Assembly (NCBI GenBank): GCA_016647705.1
Contig: CM028325.1
Coordinates: 29,368,474 to 29,432,473 of the forward strand
Length of the DNA stretch: 64,000 bases
Reading direction: 5' to 3'
From: Eucommia ulmoides
Lineage: Eukaryota; Streptophyta; Magnoliopsida; Garryales; Eucommiaceae
The notes beneath the pieces were generated by a model. That model worked only from the letters and a program-made list of their open reading frames with translations, made no database searches and was not told where the DNA came from. Positions 26,872-37,200 of the stretch are shown here, piece after piece. Position 1 is the first letter of the stretch, and the number at the start of each line of letters is the position of its first letter. A program made the position numbers and the translations under genes.

Positions 26872-27299
26872 GACGAAATGATGCAGCTAGAGGACGTGGA
26901 GAGTGAAGGAAGAGATGGGCCTAGCATGAAGCATAAGAGTCTGTCTAGCTAGCCGAAGACGATTGCCTGCTAACTAAACCAAAACCAAGGGGGACAGAAA
27001 AAGAACCCTCAATTTGGTTGGAGCAGGCAAGTCATCCTTGGCTACCAAACCAAAGACTCTTGACCCCATGTAAGGCCTCTCCTCCTTTGAACTATCAACT
27101 ATATACCAATGTTAGGCTATGATTTGGTTGAAGCCTACCAGTCTCTATTTATAGGCTTATACCCAATTAGCAACTAGATATCATTCAGAATCAATTATGG
27201 CATCTCTTAATCCAACAATCAAATTACCATCCCCCATCTCTCTCAAATAGAAATCCCCCTTTACGGCTACCATATGTATTTGCATCACCTCTCATACGG

Positions 27300-27835
27300 A
27301 GGGTAATAGTTCGGTTTCACTATAAATCAAAACACCAAAATTAAAACCAAAATCAAAACAATTACACATATACCAAACCCAAAACCAAAACCGTCAGTTT
27401 TTTAGAAAACGGTTTTAAAACCGAACTATTTAATTTTATGCAAAACCAAAACTGTGAAACTATTAAGTTTTTTTAATTTTATATGAAACCAAAACTACAG
27501 TGAAATCATGAACCATTATTTTTATTAATAAACAACAACATAACTAAAATATCAGAAGAAATTATAAAAACCCTAAAATTAGATCAATTAACCTATAACA
27601 TATATAATAAAATAAATAAATAAAATGAAGGTAATATATATCTAATAAAAATATATCTAAAAAGTCAATTACGCAGTTCGGTTTTACGGTTGCTATCTCA
27701 AAACTAAAATCAAAACCAAAACAGCTTTTGTATTCAGTTTCAAAACCAAAACCATTTAATCAGTTTCAAAACCGTACCATTCAGTTTGGTTTAATTCGAT
27801 TACCGTTCGGGTTAAATTGTTAACCCTACTCTCTC
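27300..27835. repeat. AAAACC/GGTTTT-rich repeat tract (left block)
   Basis: Many CCAAAACCAAAACC-type runs, ending in GGTTTGGTTTAATTCGGTT-like sequence. No frame or RNA gene was seen. The right-hand block has the same tract at about 37,640-38,150. Confidence 0.6.
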
Positions 27836-28487
27836 ATTTCCAATAGAGGAATATGTTCCCCTGTTTCCATTTTGAGCACCTCCAAATGCACGCACCTTTA
27901 TGGTCTTATTTCAGCAAATATACTCTCAGGAGACAGACAGAATTTCAACGCAGGAGAAAATTTCTTTTGAATAAGCAACTTGCACTGAATCATATTCTTA
28001 TTTGACATTTACCTCCTTCAAAAGGGAGCCTGAAAATTGTATGGAAGCTGTGGGCAGCCAAAACTTTGCCTCCCTTCTCTTTCTCCACCAGTTGATGTGC
28101 ATGTATATCACCATAAGAATATGTAAAGTCGCATGCATTCTCGGTCGGCATTATGACTAAAGATCAAGTGGGACATCGAATTTGCACCAAATGTCAAGTG
28201 TGATATCAGAACACAATTTGTTGTTCATCTGATTTGATCTTTCACTCAAATGTAGAAAAACAGATGGTATGATTCTTCCCTGAAAAAAAGAAAAAACATG
28301 GTTATCTTCTTCTAGTCAGCCATGGATTCAATCACAAACTCTGTTTTTCATTCAAGTAACAATTCTACTAGCAATTCAACACACTTCCTGCACTCATTTG
28401 AATCATCACGTGATTGCAAGAGTGACGAAATTGAAATGTGGTTAGTGGTGGTGTAGTTGGTTTGACCATATCCTCTACATCGGTTTT

Positions 28488-28930
28488 TGTTGAATCCCAC
28501 ATCGCTTGTGTTACCTAATCCTGAGCTATACATAAAGCCTCGAACAATCCTCATCTTACTTACAAGGTGTCTTTTGAGAGTGAGTTGAGCCCATTGGATT
28601 TCTACATGATATCAAAGCTAGGATTCTTGTTTGATGTTGGGTGTGTTGAATCCGACATCGATGTTGGACCCCCCGATTTCCGTTCATAGTGGTAAGTCAA
28701 AAAGTCCACCTTACATGTGAGAGAACGTGTTGAATCTCACATCAATGTTGGGCCCTTCTCCTGATATATGTTTGCAATGATTTGTCAAAAAATTCACTCT
28801 ACACCTGAGATGGCCTTTTGAATCCCACATCGCTTGTGTTACCTCATCATCAGCTATATGTAAAACCTAGGGCAATCCACTTCTTACAAGGCGTCTTTCG
28901 AGAGTGAGTAAGGCCCCTTGGATTTCTACA
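28488..28930 (+). mobile_element. TRIM (miniature LTR retrotransposon), intact ends
   Basis: A 443-bp element with ~117-bp direct LTRs (28,488-28,606 and 28,816-28,930) starting TGTTGAATCC / TTTTGAATCC and ending CTACA. TGATATCAAAGC, a decayed initiator-Met primer site, directly follows the first LTR; the other block keeps TGGTATCAGAGC. A perfect GTTTT target duplicate flanks it (28,483-28,487 and 28,931-28,935). It has no coding capacity, as expected for a TRIM. Confidence 0.85.
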
Positions 28931-29373
28931 GTTTTAAATGTTTAATACTTTGAAATTGAAAATGTTTGAACTTACATAAATATGACAACTGGGCGCATGC
29001 ATTGTGGGGGAGATCGAGTTCCGAATGCTCATCCACAAACTTCTTCAACGATGTGCCATGCCAATCTCAAAGAGCAGTTAAAATATATTGCTGTGTACAG
29101 AAGTAAGCCATACGCAAATCATGGAGAAAACATATAGAACTCTTGCAAGGTCCGAAAAATGTAATTGCAATTCATATGAATGATCATCCCAACAGCATAA
29201 ACACTCTAGATTTAAATTATTTCCACACATTAATTGAGGGAATGCTATTGCCTACCACATAATATGACTGGACAGATGAAATCCCCTTCTCTTCATTAGG
29301 TGTTGTAACAATTCTCTTGTGTCCTTCGAATTCTCTAATGCAAATATCTTTAATTTTGGAACACAGTTAACCA

Positions 29374-29533
29374 TTACCTCCTCAAGGATGATAGAGAGAA
29401 ACCAGGTATGAATTCATTCGAAGGCAGACAACCCATGTTTGCAGACTCCAAGGTTTTAATCACCTCTTTTGTTTGGGATTCTAGCATGTAAACTTCATCG
29501 ACTTGATTCTTTTTTACCCATTCTTCTACATTC
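29374..29533 (-). pseudogene. Orphan last exon of a UBE3D-like gene (left block)
   Basis: This is a 160-bp copy of the terminal exon at 39,678-39,837. It keeps the AG acceptor, the reading frame and the TAA stop, and encodes the same start NVEEWVKKNQ and end GFSLSSLRR. The changes seen against the working copy include a silent CAG/CAA. No upstream exons exist in this block, which ends at 30,114 inside the former intron. It can therefore not make the protein unless spliced into another transcript. Confidence 0.85.
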
Positions 29534-30114
29534 CTACATAAAACTCAATTTTCATGCACTTGGCATAACAGAAAAGAGAGAAAAGTGTACTAACTAAAAT
29601 TCATAAAAATTTGAAAATTCATTAAAACCTAAACACAAGTTTCTTAATTGATTTAAAAAAGAAAAGGATATTAATGATCATCATGAACATGTTTTCTTTG
29701 AAAGTTGAGAATTGTATATCTTTAGTCAAAACAAATCTGTGGTCGATAATAATTCGAATTGACAATATAAATCACATTTCTAGCTAGCATTTTCTTGAAA
29801 TCCAGCAATCACATTGTTAAAGATTGTAAACTAGAGAAACAGCATACAGTAGTTTAAGGTCAAGACAAGAACAAATAGTAATATTACTAATAGGTATTTT
29901 GTGGGCCATCTAATGACCAATATGCCCTTTATTTCATTTTGATTGTGTCATACAACTCTCTGACAAAGTTTGGCAACCTTTTAATTGACCTAATGAGCAA
30001 AGTTTGGCAACACTGCGTTTACCTTTAGAACACAGGATTCGGCACGAGATTAGAATGGATTCGGCACGGGATTAGAATGGTCATGGGAATGATCAATCTA
30101 TTCCTATGGTTGGT

Positions 30115-30446
30115 ATTATTACAAGAGGGAATGTGGTGAGAGCTGCCCTTCAGATTAAAAAGGCATGCGAAACTAATAATAATGCCTAGCTGATGACATC
30201 TTCATCTTGAGGTGCTGAAACTGAAAAGGTAAGGCTACTACTTACAGAAGAAGAAGAAGAAGAAGACTCTCTTTCACAATATATATCATCCATTCATATT
30301 CATATGTTGTAGAAATATTTATTATAAGCATACGAGACTAAACATTGCTGTTTGGCTCCGCGATTAGGCGGTTTTTCCTTTTTCCGGGATGATCAAATTT
30401 ATGGGTTTCTTCGGTTCGCAATGTGATAATAGTTTTATTGAAACCG

Positions 30447-30479
<33 letters not shown>

Positions 30480-30529
30480 AAAAACGGAAAGAGGATTTTA
30501 CTATTGCAAACTAAACATAACATACTTTG
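30115..30529. other. Unique spacer right of the left duplication block
   Basis: Holds a short GAA run (about 30,247-30,268), a 30-base A run (about 30,449-30,478) and the left target duplicate CTTTG (30,525-30,529) of the solo LTR. No gene was seen. Confidence 0.5.
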
Positions 30530-31813
30530 TGTCACACCTCACCCCGGACACCTTTCACCGTGGGACCGGCGTGACGTCGACATGACCCCAACTTACCCTC
30601 AAACCCACTAGTAAATGACAAGGCGCATACAAAAATATACCACCGCAAATTCAGACCATATACAACATCTCTAACTGGGGACACACCTGTCCCTGAATTA
30701 AAATAACAAGAAAGGTATAACAACAATGAAGCTCTCCCAGGTTTGCCTCAAATGTCGTTTCTCCCAAAATAATCTCATACTACACCATCGCCGGACTCTA
30801 CCTAGTGCCAGTAGGAGACCGACTCCTAGCAGTTGTACCTGCGAGTGTACTGCCTTCTTAGTAAAACATTTTTAAAATATTAATACGTTCTAAATATTCT
30901 CACAATTAAGTATGGATCAAGTATAAGTATATAAGTAATGAAAATAAAGCGATATAGATAAATACTAGGGCATCGTCAAATCAAATACAGTATCATCGAA
31001 TCATAACTCAATAAATATCGTCTACTCAACATCGTCAAATCACCACGTCTATCTCTTTTCCTCAAAACCAACTTTTAAGTCCAAAAGTATATTTCACATT
31101 TTCTTTTTAAAGAAAACGTCTGATTCTTTCAAAACTACTTTTTCACCCTTTATTTTTCTTTTGAAAACCAGACATTTTTAGGAAAATAGATGTTTTCTAT
31201 TTTCTTTTAAAAACACCGTCCGATTTTACCAAATTCAACAAAAAATCATTTTCAGTTTCATTTTGGAAACCATCGAAATCTTCCAACAACCCAGTTTACC
31301 AACTCACTCAAATTCTGATTGATTCATATCATTTATAAATTCATACAATTTAAGTAAGCACATATTTCATCATATATATACATAAAAAAATAGTTTGGTA
31401 AGAATACAGTACACTCACCTGATTATCCGTTTTCGAAGACTTTAACCACATATTCTCTACCGGTACTCCGATACCTGCGAACCTAATAGTGACATGGCCT
31501 AAATTAATATTTTATGTAAAAAAAAATACCTAACCATGAAATGCAGGCCCTAATTCCCATGATCTTTTATTCCCCGTATTTTATTATGAAATATTACTAT
31601 TCAACTAATGTTATTCCATTACAATTTATTATATCAAATTTATTCATGTGAATGGTGTTACTATTTCCTATCGCCATTCCAATTTAAACAATTTAATGCA
31701 TATTTTAAAGAAGTTCGAAATTCTACATTTCCCGGATTTTCCAATGGCCGCGAGATTGAGTTTTTATTTCTATTGGGTGGTTTGTGCAAATTTTTCCTTT
31801 TCCTCTTCTCTCT

Positions 31814-31849
<36 letters not shown>

Positions 31850-32771
31850 CCTTCTGTTTTTGCTGTCTCGCCGCCACCGCCGAGATCCTGTCGCCGACCA
31901 TACTCACCGATCACACGCCCACACCACCCATGAAGACAGGTCACCCACGACGCCTGAACGGAACACACCGCCGACCTTCACCGCCGGCGACCAACCTCTC
32001 TCTCCTTCCTCTGTTTCTGCTTCTGTTTCGTCTCAGCCAACAAACGACGGCACAACACCCCTGCTCCTCACATCCTTCTTACCGGTGGCGACACAAAACA
32101 ACACCCACACACCTCTGATCACGTACCCACAACTAAATACTCATACGCAACCGAGATACACACACACGCAAGCACCGGAGCAGAACACACACACACAATG
32201 TCTGAAACACACACACACACACACTAGTTTGGACAAAACTGCACCTCCGACCGAATCAAACTAACGAACCCCTCCCAACGTTGACGATCACCGTCAAACG
32301 ATCAGAAAACGCACACACCCATGCCGGAACAGCCCATCACCACCGGCCAACCTTTCTTTCTCTCTCTCTTTCTAGAATTTGGTGTTTTCGGTTTCCCTCA
32401 CTTTTTGAGGTTTTTTCTTTGTTCAGATCTTAATTTGGATGCATATATATGCATGAATTGGGTGGATCTATTTAATCCCGGCTCGCCACGTTGATCGGCT
32501 CTCGATCCTCTCTTCTTTTTTTTTTTTCTTTTTTCGTTTGATTGCAGGATATGGTGTATATATATAATTCTTTTCTCTAATTACATTATCTTCCCCCAGA
32601 TTTCCTTTACATTAAGAATTAAATCCCAATTTAAATTTTGCTCTATATATATATTTTAAATTACGAATTGACCCCTTTAAAATTTTAAATCAAATAATAA
32701 ATTACACCATCCACCCCGTTATTTTCGAAATATTATGAAATATGACTTAAATCAAGAATCAGGGTCTTACA
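30530..32771 (-). mobile_element. Solo LTR of the Tekay-like family
   Basis: Reads on the minus strand from TGTAAGACC at 32,771 to GGTGTGACA at 30,530. It shares the TAGTGCCAGTAGGAG region, the G+T-rich stretch (here C+A-rich) and the ends with the LTRs at 10,610 and 17,805. Both sides carry the perfect target duplicate CTTTG (30,525-30,529 and 32,772-32,776), so it is a full solo LTR left by recombination. At 2,242 bp it is shorter than the 3.1-kb LTRs and clearly diverged. A T run lies at about 31,818-31,849. Confidence 0.92.
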
Positions 32772-32806
32772 CTTTGGTCCCGTGGTCCCTTTTGTTTTGG
32801 GGGGAT

Positions 32807-32831
32807 ACTTCTCCTTTCGAAAAGGAGAAGT
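32807..32831. repeat. Perfect 11-bp-stem hairpin
   Basis: ACTTCTCCTTT, a CGA loop, then AAAGGAGAAGT. It lies just right of the solo LTR in otherwise unannotated DNA. It is not followed by a T run, so it is not a terminator of the usual kind. Confidence 0.8.
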
Positions 32832-33081
32832 CCATGTAACCGTATTTGGTAATCAATTTTTTATTTTTTTTTCAAAAACGCAACCGGTGGATTTTTCTTG
32901 TTTTTGCATGCTTTTAAAAGTTTGGAGAAAGATGCTTTTAAAAGTGGAAAAAATAGATTTTTAATTGATGAAATTTTTTTATGGCATATTTATTTTTATT
33001 TTTGTTTTATTATTAAGAAATGATATTTAATTTTTTTATTTAATAATAATTTAATTTTTTTATTTTCAAGATGTAAGATAT

Positions 33082-33267
33082 TTATTGACAATTCATCGTC
33101 AGCTTGACTCTTATCCCAAATCTCCCGACGGCCGGCGATTCCTCTAGTACGTGACCGGTGTAGTCCTTTACGACGTCGTACGCTGTCGCCGGAGTCTTCA
33201 CCTTGAAGGTTTCGCCGTCGATTTTCATCACTTTCGCCATCTTCCTTCCTCTTATGTTGTTTCCCAT
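33082..33267 (-). pseudogene. Truncated PADRE (DUF4228) protein gene
   Basis: A 61-codon frame from MGNNIRGRKMAKVMK closely fits the N-terminus of plant PADRE/DUF4228 proteins, small nuclear or cytosolic proteins induced by pathogens and abiotic stress. It has the family's KVMKIDGETFKVKTP and DVVKDYTGHVLEESPAVGRFGIR blocks. The frame then ends with an unrelated LTMNCQ and a stop, while the family usually runs to about 120-200 residues. Either the 3' part was lost, or an unrecognised second exon lies below 33,082, which is AT-rich and has no obvious coding match. A Met 34 codons further upstream (33,369) adds an unlike extension and was not chosen. Confidence 0.65.
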
Positions 33268-33469
33268 CTGTGTGTGTGTGTGAAAAGGGAAAATTTTATG
33301 TTTTGGAGGAAAGAAAAGCGGGGTCATGTATATGATTATGTATAGATATAGAGAATAAGTAATGTGCACCCTGCAATTTGTGTGACAGTCGAAGATATTT
33401 TATCTTGATTTTGACTATTTACGTTTTGCACCCTGCAATTTGTAGTTTATTTGTGACAAAATCAATAGT

Positions 33470-33990
33470 ATTTTCATTGTTTGTGACAAAAATAGCTTAT
33501 GTGTGACAGTTGATGTTACATTCAACATCCACAAGTGTTGAATATAACATCATATGATTTTTAACCGTCGATATATAAAATAAGAGAACAATTGATGTTA
33601 TATTCAATATTTACAGATGTTGAATGTAACATCCACGCATAATACGATCCATAAAAAAACCTGAGAAGAACTGATAGTGTTGAATGTAAAAAAAAAAAAA
33701 AAAAATTAAAATTGATACTACATTTAACATTCACATTATAAATATTTTGGTCAGAAAAAAATATATAAAAAAACAAAACAAAACAAAAACCACAATTAAT
33801 ATTACATTCAACACTCACATGTGTTAAATTTACATTCAACATTCACATGAAGGGTATTTTGTTAAAAACAAAAAAAAACATTCAACATCCACATGAGAAG
33901 TATTTTGGTAAAAAAAAAGATTAAAAAAAAAAAAAACAATTGAGATTATATTCAACATCTACATGAGAGATATTTTTGTCAAAAAATGAC
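33470..33990. repeat. Array of GTTACATTCAACA-type motifs
   Basis: Direct and inverted copies of TGTTACATTCAACATCCACA-like sequence recur across 500 bp. The same core recurs around the MULE at 46,960-47,150 and at 57,960-59,110. No gene was seen between 33,370 and 34,360; the rest is AT-rich. Confidence 0.7.
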
Positions 33991-34609
33991 AAAATGACCT
34001 ATTGGTGCAAAATAAAAGTGATGGGAAACAAAAAAAGATGAGAGCAATCGGTGATTTATTTTTTTTTTCATTTTGGGAGTAAATGATGCATGCCCCAATA
34101 ATGATAATTATTTAAACTTTTAATGAAGTGCAATTATTTATTTTTGATTTATTATCACCTTTGATATCAACTATTAATTTTTTTTAATATAAATAATTAT
34201 AGATAAAAATTAAATGTAATATTTAAAAAAAAATTATAATTATTTAGAGTGAAAAAAAATTGTATAATATTTTTAAAATTTTTAAAAAAAATATTCTTAA
34301 AAAATAAACGCAATAAATTCACCCCTTCAAATTTTAATATTTTGAAATTCAAAAACAGGACCGTAGATTTATTGACAACTGATTGTTAGAGACTACTACA
34401 AGCGGGCTATACATATATAACATCTGGAACTATATATTCTTCAGTTCTTCAAGTAGAAACACATTGCTTAAGCTCGTGGGATCAAGCATAAGCTTATTTA
34501 ATTTAAAAAAAAAATACACACAAACACAACAAAAACACCACCCTTGTTAAGTGAAACCTTTTTGTGACAAGTAGTGCACCAACATATATGTGTAATAATA
34601 TATATATAT

Positions 34610-35761
34610 TCAGTAGTTGTGGCCAGAAAGCTTCTCCTTGATCTTCTCCATCATTCCCTTCTTCTCATACTGCTCTCCTCCTCCATATCCATATCCATAT
34701 CCATCGGTGGCTGGGGTAGTTCCGTACTGTCCCTGTCCATAGCCAGTCTGGCTAACTGGGTTTCCATACTCGTCGGTCTGGCCGCCGGTCCGGCGAACTG
34801 GATTTCCATACTCGTCGGTCTGGCCGCCGGTCCGTCGAACTGGATTTCCATACTCGTCGGTCTGGCGACCCTCGCGGCCGTATTGCTCTCCGGTCTGGCG
34901 AGCTGGATTTCCGTACTCGTCGGTCTTGCCGCCGATCCGGCTAACTGGGTTTCCGTAATCGTCGGTCTGGCGAGCTGCATTTCCGTACTCGTCAGTCTTG
35001 CCGCCGATCCGGCTAACTGGGTTTCCGTAATCGTCGGTCCGGCGATTTCCGTACTCGTCGGTCTTGCCGCCGATCCGGCTAACTGGGTTTCCATAATCGC
35101 CGATCCGGCTAACTTGATTTCCATAATCGCCGGTCTGGCGAGCTGGATTTCCGTACTCGTCGGTCTGGCGAGCTGGATTTCCATAATCGTCGGTCTGGCC
35201 GCCGATCCGGCTAACTGGGTTTCCATAATCGTCGGTCTGGCGGCGAGCTGGATTTCCGTACTCGTCGGTCTGGCGAGCTGGATTTCCATAATCGTCGGTC
35301 TGGCGGCGTGCTGGATTTCCGTACTCGTCGGTCTGGCGAGCTGGATTTCCATAATCGTCGGTCTGGCGGCGTGCTGGATTTCCGTACTCGTCGGTCTGGC
35401 GAGTTGGATTTCCATAATCGTCGGTCTGGCGGCGTGCTGGATTTCCGTACTCGTCGGTCTGGCCGCCGATCCGGCTAACTGGGTTTCCATAATCGTCGGT
35501 CTGGCGGCGAGCTGGATTTCCGTACTCGTCGGTCTTGCCGCCGATCCGGCTAACTGCGTTTCCATAATCGTCGGTCTGGCGAGCTGGATTTCCGTACTCG
35601 TCGGTCTTGCCGCCGATCCGGCTAACTGCGTTTCCATAATCGTCGGTCTGGCGAGCTGGATTTCCGTACTCGTCGGTCTGGCCGCCGATCCGGCTAACTG
35701 GGTTTCCATAATCGTCGGTCTGGCGACCCTCACGGCCATATTGCTCTCCGTACTGTGCCAT
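34610..35761 (-). CDS. Repeat-expanded dehydrin, about 27 Y-segments and one K-segment, intronless
   Basis: A 383-residue continuous frame. It starts [21 protein letters not shown], as in the sister gene. Then it carries about 27 Y-like segments (TDEYGNP, TDDYGNP and variants) joined by alternating linkers such as VSRIGGK and ARRQ. Residues 365-383 are one K-segment, [15 protein letters not shown], plus HNY. The usual KLPG is KLSG here. Twelve segments are exact TDEYGNP. There is no S-segment, RRKK, intron or Gly-rich middle: after the last Y-segment the sequence joins [12 protein letters not shown], which in the sister gene lies in exon 2 between K-segments. A deletion thus fused the Y region to the C-terminal K region, and unequal exchange then expanded the Y array. 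Family knowledge points to a hydrophilic, disordered stress protein; what so many Y-segments do is unknown. No stop or shift interrupts the array, which argues for a working gene. Confidence 0.9.
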   Translation of the reverse strand: MAQYGEQYGREGRQTDDYGNPVSRIGGQTDEYGNPARQTDDYGNAVSRIGGKTDEYGNPARQTDDYGNAVSRIGGKTDEYGNPARRQTDDYGNPVSRIGGQTDEYGNPARRQTDDYGNPTRQTDEYGNPARRQTDDYGNPARQTDEYGNPARRQTDDYGNPARQTDEYGNPARRQTDDYGNPVSRIGGQTDDYGNPARQTDEYGNPARQTGDYGNQVSRIGDYGNPVSRIGGKTDEYGNRRTDDYGNPVSRIGGKTDEYGNAARQTDDYGNPVSRIGGKTDEYGNPARQTGEQYGREGRQTDEYGNPVRRTGGQTDEYGNPVRRTGGQTDEYGNPVSQTGYGQGQYGTTPATDGYGYGYGGGEQYEKKGMMEKIKEKLSGHNY

Positions 35762-35872
35762 GTTTCAGAAAAAAATAAATAAACGTGAAATGAAAAGCCA
35801 AATTCGAACTTCTGATTGCAAAAAACGATGATTGAGAAGTTGTGGATGAGAGAATGGATTGAGGTTCACGGT

Positions 35873-35965
35873 TTATATAGGGAAAATTAAAAAAAGGGTT
35901 TGTAGTACGAGGAGAACTTCAAATATTCAACGTGTATGGCGGGAGTGAGTGCAGGTGCCACGTGG
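35873..35965 (-). promoter_or_regulatory. Promoter of the Y-rich dehydrin: TATA box, ACGTGT and G-box
   Basis: TATATAA at 35,873-35,879 is about 112 bp before the ATG. ACGTGT (35,930) and CACGTG (35,959-35,964) are kept. The sites matching ACACGT and AACGTGG of the sister promoter have changed (GACACAT) or are missing, so this promoter has two of the four ACGT elements. Confidence 0.7.
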
Positions 35966-37098
35966 AGACCTGTACCGACACATAGGTGTGAGAGATCACA
36001 TAGATGGATAAATGTGTGGTTGGATTGCCGGCCGACATGGGGGAGGATAAGGTTATGGGGGCGGGTGGAGCCCTTGACCGACGTTTTTGCCGCGTATACT
36101 ATACGATATTTTATGGATCTTCTCGGTGACGATGCATGTGGACAAAATCCAAAATCTCATTATGGATAAGCCTGGGTTTTCAGTTAAATTATGGGGCCCG
36201 TGAAGGATATGTATATGACTATTGACTACATGGCTTGATTGGGCTGGAGCTCAATCCTTTTGGGTTATTTAAGAAGGCCTGCTTTTAAAGATATACTCAA
36301 ATTGTTGGGCTCCTGTTTCAATATTTTTATTGATTGATAGAATTGGAAATGTCCATGGCTTCATTTTGTGTTTGAGGTTTGACCCTTAGAATCTTGACAA
36401 TTGGTCACCAACAACAAAATATTTGAAGGCTTTGAGAGAATTGCCTAGTGTAAACGTCTATTTGAGTTGGAGTAGAAACATATTTCTAAATAGGTAAATT
36501 ACTATTTCTTGAGGCATTTGATCAATTTATCTAATTCCAATGCCAGTTGGAGTTGCTTTTACCAGGTTAAATAATTACATTTTAGCTACACATTAACAAA
36601 TTGAAAAAAAAATAAAAATCTTAATCTATAATATATCATAAAATTGGAGTTTTGAAATCGAAAATTAATACACATAAAAATCTAGAAAAATCCACTCATT
36701 TGTAATTCTAATTTGAATGTTTTGATTTTGTAATACTAAACACTATGGGGATAAGATTTCTTTGTTATTATTATACGGTAAGATGTGTCTAGCCCAACTT
36801 AACTAATTATCTCTCTGAACGATCTTATGAGCACACTACCCCCACATCGCTCTGATGCATTTAAGATCAAATTCATGTAGTGATCTCCAAAAGAGTCAAA
36901 TCTTGGTTGGAAAAAAAAAAGCGAAAACGCTTATTTATTATCTATTATTTAGGAGCTATAATTACTGCTTGCCAACAAATAAAAGAGTGATTCTCAATTT
37001 ACTGTCGTGTCTAAAGGCAAAACAACTATAAGAGAAAAATCATGAGGCAAATTACCCTGCAACAATAAATAATGCAATTGCACAAAAATGAAGACATT

Positions 37099-37200
37099 TT
37101 TTTATTTTTTTTTAACTCACACACCCACTCACGCACCCGGTGAGAATCAATCCACATACCTCTGGCCTGGGAAGATAAGGCCTCACCATTAGCCCACCAT
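37099..37200 (-). mobile_element. SINE-like element (right block)
   Basis: Counterpart of 26,776-26,871, with the same A-box-like start and a longer A/T-rich tail next to a T run. Its presence in both blocks shows it was there before the duplication. Confidence 0.45.

Larger units (their letters stand above)
24095..30114. repeat. Left copy of a ~6-kb direct segmental duplication
   Basis: Collinear with 34,368-40,413 from TTTATTGACAACTGATTGT at the left edge to CTATTCCTATGGTTGGTA at the right edge. Shared contents are a dehydrin gene, SINE-like element, AAAACC-rich tract, TRIM and a UBE3D-like last exon. Outside these edges the two sides are unrelated. Since SINE, TRIM and exon are shared, all predate the duplication. 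Confidence 0.92.

Noticed and set aside
28160..28285. Possible exon ending KFDVPLDL on the minus strand with a good acceptor
   Set aside because: No homologue is recognised, no matching donor or upstream exon was found, and it lies in duplicated non-coding DNA.
30038..30085. GATTCGGCACGAG-like text that resembles a cDNA library adaptor
   Set aside because: The other duplicate block has the same place with GATTCGGCATGGG, so it is genomic and only looks like the adaptor by chance.
31608..32264. A 218-codon plus-strand ORF in the solo LTR
   Set aside because: It is driven by a long T run and CA-rich sequence (poly-Phe and His/Thr stretches) and lies inside an LTR read from the other strand.
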